This document shows, in pieces, positions 22,897 to 28,029 of a stretch of 28,029 nt of DNA. The notes beneath the pieces were generated by a model, which ran no database searches, was not told where the DNA came from, and worked only from the letters and a program-made list of their open reading frames with translations. Position numbers and translations under genes: made by a program. This DNA comes from JAKALX01 sp964508715 (GTDB taxonomy: Bacteria; Chloroflexota; Dehalococcoidia; Tepidiformales; Tepidiformaceae): assembly GCA_964508715.1 (NCBI GenBank), contig CAZDUX010000030.1, positions 1 through 28,029 of the forward strand, given 5' to 3'. How positions within the stretch are numbered: the stretch's first letter is position 1; the number at the start of each line of letters is the position of its first letter.

Positions 22897-23814
22897 ATGA
22901 AGCAGTTCACCATGCCCTCCCGTCCCGTCCGTTTCCTCTTTGGGGCTGCGACGGTCTTGCTCGTTCTCGCTGTCTTTGCCGCAAACGGGTTCGGCGGTAG
23001 TTCCCGCGCAGCCGAACCGTCCGCCACTGGCACTCCCGCTTCAAAGGTAGCCACCACCCCCGGGGGCACGGTCGGTGCATCGCCAGCCGCCACCCAACCG
23101 TCAGACCAGGTCGATCCGTTGGAAGGGGCCATCGCCCTCCCGGACGCTTCCATCGCCTCCGCCGCGGCCGCCGCCAATAACTCCGGCCCTACTGGCCGCT
23201 TCCAGATGCCGCTCCGTGCCTGGTCCAAGGTGACCGACCGCTACGGAGCTCCACGCGGAAGCGGCATGGTCCACGGTGGTATCGACCTTGCCCTCGATGC
23301 GCTCCACCACTCGACGGTCTATGCAGCCTGCACCGGCAGCGTTGATTCAACCGGCTATTCCAGCACCTATGGCAACCACATCATCGTCAATTGTGGCGAC
23401 GGGTTTGCTACGCTTTATGCGCACCTCAGCTCGGTGCTCGTAAGCACCTCCGACCACGTGGATAACACGGTGCCCATCGGTATCTCCGGCTCTACCGGCT
23501 TCTCCACCGGCGAACACCTGCATTTTGAGGTCCGCTACAAGGGAACCCCCGTTAATCCCGAGCACTACCTCGATTTCCACATCGCTCCGGGCACCCCGCT
23601 CTCCGACGGCCCGATTTACTTCGGCGGTGGAGCCACGGGTGATGCGACCCCGAGCCCGACCGACGTGCCCGAACCAACGGCCACACCAACGCCTCCGCCG
23701 ACAGCAACGCCCACGTTCACCCCGACGGCGACGCCGACCTTCACGCCTACGGCTACCCCCACGCCCAAGACGCCGCGAAGAACTGCTACCCCGCCGCCAG
23801 TGCTCCAGAACTGA
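22897..23814 (+). CDS. Secreted M23-family metallopeptidase
   Basis: A 305-aa protein. A signal peptide or membrane anchor covers about residues 11-30 (FLFGAATVLLVLAVFAANGF). A Ser/Ala/Thr-rich linker runs to about 100, then the M23 zinc peptidase domain: HGGID (126-130), YAHLS (174-178) and HLHFEV (207-212) supply the metal and catalytic residues. These enzymes cut peptide bridges in peptidoglycan. The C-terminal 65 residues are a Thr/Pro repeat (TPTFTPTATPTFTPT) typical of surface proteins in Chloroflexota. An in-frame ATG at 22912 is an alternative start, and neither has a clear ribosome site. The 3' end overlaps the convergent SulP gene by 29 bases. Confidence 0.9.
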   Translation: MKQFTMPSRPVRFLFGAATVLLVLAVFAANGFGGSSRAAEPSATGTPASKVATTPGGTVGASPAATQPSDQVDPLEGAIALPDASIASAAAAANNSGPTGRFQMPLRAWSKVTDRYGAPRGSGMVHGGIDLALDALHHSTVYAACTGSVDSTGYSSTYGNHIIVNCGDGFATLYAHLSSVLVSTSDHVDNTVPIGISGSTGFSTGEHLHFEVRYKGTPVNPEHYLDFHIAPGTPLSDGPIYFGGGATGDATPSPTDVPEPTATPTPPPTATPTFTPTATPTFTPTATPTPKTPRRTATPPPVLQN

Positions 23815-25597
23815 GAAACGCGGGCCCGGCTGCATCGTCCGGCTCGGCCGGGTGCGTTGCGTGCCCCCCGGGTGCATCGATCGAGGCGATGGCGTCCTTC
23901 GTGTGCTCGAACAGGTTCTCCCGGCCCAGGAGATCGATAATCCCGAACCGCTCCAACACCGGCAACACATCCGGCTGAACGGCCGTGAGGATCATCCGGC
24001 CACCATGCTTCTGGCGGTGTTCGATGATCCCTTCGAGCGTCAGGAGGCCCGATGTATCGACATGCCGCACATCCTTCATTCGGAGGATCAGCGGGCGCTG
24101 CACCTGGCCGCTGAGTTCGTACTCGAATGCCGCCGCGCTGTGGAATGAGAGCATCCCCTGTGCTGTGAAGAACGAAATGTCCGGCCGTGATTGGATGAGC
24201 GCACTCAGTTCTGGCGACACCTGTTGGATTCGGCCCCGCTCATCGGGGAGCAACTGCGCCGCTGCCGGTAACCGGATGAGCTGCCGAAGGAGTAACACCA
24301 TCGATACGACCACCCCGAACCCGATCGCGTAGGTCAGGTCAAAGAACACCGTGATGAGAATCGTCGAGACGAGTACCAGCAGGTCCGCTCGAGGCGCACG
24401 CCGCAGCAACATCGCGATTTCCGGCGCCTCGGCGATGTTCCAGGCTACCATGATCAGGATGGCGGCCAGTGTCGTCAGTGGAATATGGCCGGCCAGCTTG
24501 CCGAGCGCGATCGTTGCCGTCAACACCGTGAGGGCGTGAAACACACCGGTCAGCCGCGACGTCCCGCCATTGCGAATACCGGCGGTCGTTCGCGCGATGG
24601 CCGCGGTTGCCGGGATTCCGCCCATCAGGGGCGAGACGAGATTGGCGATCCCCTGCCCCCGCAACTCCCGGTCCGGGTCGTGCCGTACTGCCGTCGCTGC
24701 CATCCCATCGGCGACCACCGCGCTGAGCAGCGACTCAACAGAGCCCAGGATCGCCACCGAGACCGCCAGCGGAAGCAGGTCGTACAGAAGTCCCACGTCG
24801 AAGAACCGCAGTGAAGGCGTGGGGAACGTTCCCGGGATCTGTCCGTACCGGCTTGCCAGGGTTGGCGTATCCACCCCGAACCACCACGTGATGGTTGTGA
24901 GTACGAGCACGGCTGCCAGCGCCCCCGGGACTCGGCTCAACCGCGGGATCCGTGCCCAGAAGATGAGGATCGCGAGCGACGCCACGCCCATGACGGGTGT
25001 GGTGAGGCCCATCGTGTCCAGGTGGCGCAGCGTGTCCCATGTCTTCTCGTGGAAATGTTCGAGCTTCGGGTTCGTGCCCGTTACGGCCAGGAAGTTGTTG
25101 AGTTGCCCGAACGCGATCGAGAGCGCGATACCCGCCGTGAATCCGACGATAACCAGCCTCGGCATGAATCGCATCAATCGCCCGAATCGGAATGCGCTCA
25201 TTACGAGCAGGAGTACCCCCGCGAGCAGCCCGATCATCGGTAGCGCCGCTGGCCCATGAAGCAACACCGCATGGCTCAGGATCGGCACCAGCGCCGCCGT
25301 CGGACCCGTGATATTGAAATCCGAACCCCCGAAGATCGCTGCCGCCCCGCCCGCAAATGCAGCCGTATAGAGCCCCGCGACTGGAGGCACACCGACTGCC
25401 ACCGCGAGCGCGATGGAAAGTGGCAGGGCGATGATCCCAACCACGAGCCCGGCTACGAGATTGCGCCGGATCTCCACGAATGATGGGACACGCGAACCGA
25501 GCCCCGGGACGGAATGGGTTGCTGTGGACAATGCCAACGACGGACTCTCGTAACGGGGGATGCCCGGTGCGCTCTTCGGGCATGAGGGTAACCTCAC
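23786..25597 (-). CDS. SulP-family anion transporter with STAS domain
   Basis: A protein of up to 603 aa starting with GTG at 25597; a TTG at 25537 is also possible, since the first 40 residues are not conserved-looking. The membrane domain begins with IRRNLVAGLVVGIIALPLSIALAVAVGVPPVAGLY, the SulP signature (residues about 44-78), and has about a dozen helices. A C-terminal STAS domain (about 480-585) includes LRMKDVRHVDTSGLLTL. The family carries sulfate, bicarbonate or similar anions across the inner membrane. The substrate cannot be decided from sequence. Sulfate uptake would feed cysteine, methionine and SAM synthesis, but nothing links it to the riboswitch operon. Confidence 0.92.
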   Translation of the reverse strand: MRLPSCPKSAPGIPRYESPSLALSTATHSVPGLGSRVPSFVEIRRNLVAGLVVGIIALPLSIALAVAVGVPPVAGLYTAAFAGGAAAIFGGSDFNITGPTAALVPILSHAVLLHGPAALPMIGLLAGVLLLVMSAFRFGRLMRFMPRLVIVGFTAGIALSIAFGQLNNFLAVTGTNPKLEHFHEKTWDTLRHLDTMGLTTPVMGVASLAILIFWARIPRLSRVPGALAAVLVLTTITWWFGVDTPTLASRYGQIPGTFPTPSLRFFDVGLLYDLLPLAVSVAILGSVESLLSAVVADGMAATAVRHDPDRELRGQGIANLVSPLMGGIPATAAIARTTAGIRNGGTSRLTGVFHALTVLTATIALGKLAGHIPLTTLAAILIMVAWNIAEAPEIAMLLRRAPRADLLVLVSTILITVFFDLTYAIGFGVVVSMVLLLRQLIRLPAAAQLLPDERGRIQQVSPELSALIQSRPDISFFTAQGMLSFHSAAAFEYELSGQVQRPLILRMKDVRHVDTSGLLTLEGIIEHRQKHGGRMILTAVQPDVLPVLERFGIIDLLGRENLFEHTKDAIASIDAPGGHATHPAEPDDAAGPAFLSSGALAAG

Positions 25598-25723
25598 TCG
25601 TGCCAGAGTAGTTCGGCCTGTCCTAAGGGATAAGCGACGCCGGAATCTTGCTCTGCATGTCAGGTATTTGTCGGCGTCTGTCCTGGAACTGGCGACGTTG
25701 CTGTCCGCTCAACCACCTGCGGC

Positions 25724-25873
25724 CTACCGGATGAACCCGTAATAGGCGGCTCCAAACATCACCACGAGCGTTGTGTTCACGAGTAGCCGCGGCCAGAAGT
25801 GGCCACGCAGGAACAGCACGTCCGTGGTCACGATTACCACAACCATCAGCACCACAAGGAGCACAGGCCACAT
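25724..25873 (-). CDS. 49-aa protein with two membrane helices
   Basis: The ATG at 25873 has GGTGAG six bases upstream, and the frame ends with TAG at 25724. The sequence has two hydrophobic stretches, residues 2-22 (WPVLLVVLMVVVIVTTDVLFL) and about 30-48 (LLVNTTLVVMFGAAYYGFI), separated by RGHFWPR. This is a clear hairpin membrane protein. The function is unknown. It fills an otherwise empty gap between the SulP and histidine-phosphatase genes and has the same direction as both. The ribosome site and the clean hydrophobic pattern support it. Confidence 0.65.
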   Translation of the reverse strand: MWPVLLVVLMVVVIVTTDVLFLRGHFWPRLLVNTTLVVMFGAAYYGFIR

Positions 25874-26073
25874 GCCGTGTCTCACCGCGCAGAACTCGAA
25901 CAAGTCACGGCATCACCCATCACCGCGTGAAGTGGTTCGAGTAAGCCGCGCCTCAGTGTGTAGTTCCGGGTTCGGTAGCGGCATGACAAGGAGGTAGCCC
26001 ACCGTGGCGGCGTGCCGGGCCGGCCATGCCTGCGTGTTAGCTTCACGCCCGGATCAGCATCGTCCGTTGCGTC
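25874..26073. other. Intergenic stretch without a supported gene
   Basis: A strong plus-strand AAGGAGGT lies near 25988-25995, but the reading frame behind it runs antisense into the histidine-phosphatase gene and has no recognisable content. I see no terminator or promoter worth listing. Confidence 0.4.
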
Positions 26074-26757
26074 TCAGGCTCGAACCGTCGAACTTGCACC
26101 GGCAGTTAGCCCTTCGGTGTGAGCCGCATCGTTCACGCTCACCACCGTCACCCGACCGCTCTTTGAAAACTGTAGCCGGGTGATCGACGTGTTGGTCACG
26201 GCGAACGCCCAGGTTGACTCAACAGGCATGTCCAGTAATTCGGCCAGCATGGCCGCAATTGCGTTCCCGTGCGAGACCACCATCAGGCTCGCGCCCCGGT
26301 TTTCTGCAACTACCCGCCGCATCCCTTCGGCGGTCCGCTGCCGAAGCTGCTGGACGGTTTCGCCCCCGGGCGCGCCATGAACCTTCCCCCGGAAGAAGTC
26401 GGCCAGCAGCACCGGATTCTCCTTTCCGATCTCGGGCCCCGGCCGGGACTCCCACTCCCCGTAGTGCATCTCCCGGAATGCCGGGTCGAGCACCGGCGAA
26501 AGCTGTGGACGATGCTCGAGCGCGTACTCGGCCGTCTTCGCCGCGCGCGAAAGGTCGCTTGCGTACGCCGCGTCGATCTCCGCCGACCGCAGCCGCTCAC
26601 CCAGTGCCCGTGCCTGGGCGACTCCGAGTGGGGTGAGGTCGGTCTCAGAATGGCCACAGAAACGCTGCTCGATATTTCCGTACGTCTCGCCGTGGCGAAT
26701 CAACAGGACACGGGTGGTTCCCGCGCGGTAGAAAGAAGGGGGTGGCGTGCTATCCAT
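26074..26757 (-). CDS. Histidine phosphatase family protein (phosphoglycerate-mutase-like)
   Basis: A 227-aa protein. The catalytic RHGET is at residues 21-25 (His22 takes the phosphate), with the second histidine in VVSHGNAI near 158-165 and the acid residue in FREMHYGEWE. The shared pattern, including LTPLGVAQARALGERL, is that of the cobalamin/alpha-ribazole phosphatase and broad-specificity phosphatase branch rather than glycolytic mutases. The substrate is not predictable. The 16-residue N-terminal extension before the first strand is unremarkable. Confidence 0.9.
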   Translation of the reverse strand: MDSTPPPSFYRAGTTRVLLIRHGETYGNIEQRFCGHSETDLTPLGVAQARALGERLRSAEIDAAYASDLSRAAKTAEYALEHRPQLSPVLDPAFREMHYGEWESRPGPEIGKENPVLLADFFRGKVHGAPGGETVQQLRQRTAEGMRRVVAENRGASLMVVSHGNAIAAMLAELLDMPVESTWAFAVTNTSITRLQFSKSGRVTVVSVNDAAHTEGLTAGASSTVRA

Positions 26758-26803
26758 GGTTCAGAGTGTAGGGCTGCATTCCGCGATAGCGCGAAGTCGT
26801 GGG

Positions 26804-27340
26804 CTACCGCGCATCATCCCGCCAGATGTGACGCTGCAGGTGCGCCACGTCATGCCACGCGCCCAGCTTGAACCCCATGTGCCGGTTCAAGCCCGACCGC
26901 TCGAATCCCAGTGCCTCATGGAGCCCGAGGCTCGCCTCCTGGCAGTTGGTTACCCCCGCCATCACCACATGCTTCCCCATCACCCTTGCCTCCTCGACGA
27001 TCGCCCCGAGCAGGGCCCGTCCGAGCCCGCGGCGCCGATGCGTGCCGGCGATATAGATCGATTCCTCGACGGTTGTGCCGTATCCAGCCTTTGGGCTCCA
27101 GGGGGCAAGCGAACACCAGCCCACTATCTCGCCAGCGCCCTCCGTTGCCGCCACGAACACCGGAAACCCGCGTCCCGTTCGCTGCCGGAACCAGTCGAGT
27201 CTCCACGTCTCGGTCATTTCCACCAGGTCGAGCGTCGCCGCCGATGTCCGGACGTAGTGGTTATAGATGGCGTTGATCGCGCTGCAATCGGTCTCCCGTG
27301 CGGGGCGAATCAGAAAGCCGCCCGGCACCGGGCGCTCCAC
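26804..27340 (-). CDS. GNAT-family N-acetyltransferase (phosphinothricin-acetyltransferase-like)
   Basis: A 178-aa protein with a GTG start four bases after the pyrE stop, hence in one operon with it. The N-terminus (FLIRPARETDCSAINAIYNHYV) and the acetyl-CoA-binding loop RRRGLGRALL (near 101-110) mark the GNAT fold. YNHYVRTSAATLD and GWCSLAPW are typical of the PAT/MnaT branch, which acetylates phosphinothricin or methionine sulfoximine-like compounds. The natural substrate is uncertain. Confidence 0.88.
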   Translation of the reverse strand: MERPVPGGFLIRPARETDCSAINAIYNHYVRTSAATLDLVEMTETWRLDWFRQRTGRGFPVFVAATEGAGEIVGWCSLAPWSPKAGYGTTVEESIYIAGTHRRRGLGRALLGAIVEEARVMGKHVVMAGVTNCQEASLGLHEALGFERSGLNRHMGFKLGAWHDVAHLQRHIWRDDAR

Positions 27341-27344
27341 CGAA

Positions 27345-27992
27345 TCAGCCCGCCGGCGCCGCTTCGAGGTACGCCATCGTCTGCCGGTAGACGTCTTCGG
27401 GCATGTGCCCCGCGGCCATCAGGTAGTTGGCGATCTGTTCGAGCGTGAGGATTGAGACGAGGTTGATACCCGCCGCCTTGAGTGCCGCGCGCCCGCCCTC
27501 CTGCCGGTCGATCAGCGTCACCGCATCGCGCACCACCAGCCCGGCCTCTGTCAGCGTCGCCGCTGTCTGGAGAATGCTTCCGCCACCGGTGATCAGGTCA
27601 TCGATGATGAGGCACGATTGGCCGCGCACGAACGCGCCCTCGATCAGGTCGGCTTTGTTCGTCCCCGGCGGGTGGATATAGATCATGGGGGTCGAGACGT
27701 TGAGCGAGAACGCTGTCGCGACATGAAGCCCGCCGAACGGCACACCGGCCACGAGCGTGAACGGCTGCACGTGGGGGTTCCTCATCGACATCAGCGCCTC
27801 GAGCTCCTCACGAATGATCTTCGCGCAGCGAGCCAGCACCTTCGGACTGCTGATGAGCCGGCGGACATTGATGTAGACCGGGGAGTGCACCGCTGTTCGT
27901 CCGACCGTGAAGTCGCCGAAGTTGATCGCGCCGAGCTTCCAGAGCTCTTCCGCGAGCCAGAGGTTGCCCGCGGGCTTTGTCGATTTCGTCAA
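27345..27992 (-). CDS. pyrE: Orotate phosphoribosyltransferase
   Basis: A 215-aa protein with a TTG start and GGAG six bases upstream. It joins orotate and PRPP to give orotidine 5'-phosphate in pyrimidine synthesis. The PRPP loop CLIIDDLITGGGS is at residues 127-139. FTLVAGVPFGGLHVATAFS (about 78-96) and SPVYINVRRLISSPKVL (37-53) fit the family, whose usual length is about 210. No other pyr gene is in the window. Confidence 0.9.
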   Translation of the reverse strand: MTKSTKPAGNLWLAEELWKLGAINFGDFTVGRTAVHSPVYINVRRLISSPKVLARCAKIIREELEALMSMRNPHVQPFTLVAGVPFGGLHVATAFSLNVSTPMIYIHPPGTNKADLIEGAFVRGQSCLIIDDLITGGGSILQTAATLTEAGLVVRDAVTLIDRQEGGRAALKAAGINLVSILTLEQIANYLMAAGHMPEDVYRQTMAYLEAAPAG

Positions 27993-28029
27993 GGCACACT
28001 CCGTTCGGGTCGCCAGCGGTCTTTTGGTC

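Overview
The window is high-GC bacterial DNA. Several traits fit a member of the Chloroflexota: the secreted M23 peptidase has a Thr/Pro-rich tail, GTG and TTG starts are frequent, and two-component, SulP and pyrE genes lie next to accessory genes. The phylum is inferred from style, because the window has no rRNA or other marker gene.

Positions 342-10427 (+) hold a four-gene operon: a DUF499 (COG1483-type) AAA ATPase, a small conserved partner, a DUF1156 (COG1743-type) adenine DNA methyltransferase, and a large SNF2 helicase with an N-terminal phospholipase-D-like domain. This gene set is known from defence islands and resembles parts of BREX and DISARM, but it lacks a PglZ gene.

A second operon runs toward it on the minus strand, from about 15780 down to 10446. 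Its genes are an unknown 127-aa protein, an 80-aa zinc-ribbon protein, a MoxR-type AAA ATPase, a VWA/HExxH protein (DUF2201-like) and three paralogous multi-zinc-finger proteins. Its last five genes overlap end to end. The two operons end 18 bp apart.

The main discovery is in the control DNA of the second operon. Each of its first three genes is preceded by an element with the core of an S-adenosylmethionine (SAM) riboswitch of the SAM-I/SAM-IV clan. Element 1 (15716-15780) begins at the predicted transcription start, lacks the outer P2 arm and pseudoknot, and is followed by two intrinsic terminators. Elements 2 (15074-15164) and 3 (14722-14814) are about 93 % identical. They keep the P1, P2, P3 and pseudoknot pairings, and their P1 strand overlaps the Shine-Dalgarno sequence. 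SAM riboswitches are usually OFF switches, so this operon should be expressed when SAM falls. Its neighbour is a SAM-dependent DNA methyltransferase, and some phages destroy SAM. The inferred model is a defence-linked module that senses SAM depletion.

Positions 15800-18595 form a degraded junction: a 5' half of a tRNA-Arg gene, a 33-bp minisatellite, an acidic low-complexity protein of unknown function and the broken N-terminus of an amidohydrolase. From 18596 onward the genes look like ordinary chromosome: a sirtuin, a candidate small RNA, an OmpR-type two-component pair, a secreted helical protein, an M23 peptidase, a SulP transporter, a 49-aa membrane protein, a histidine phosphatase, a GNAT acetyltransferase and pyrE.
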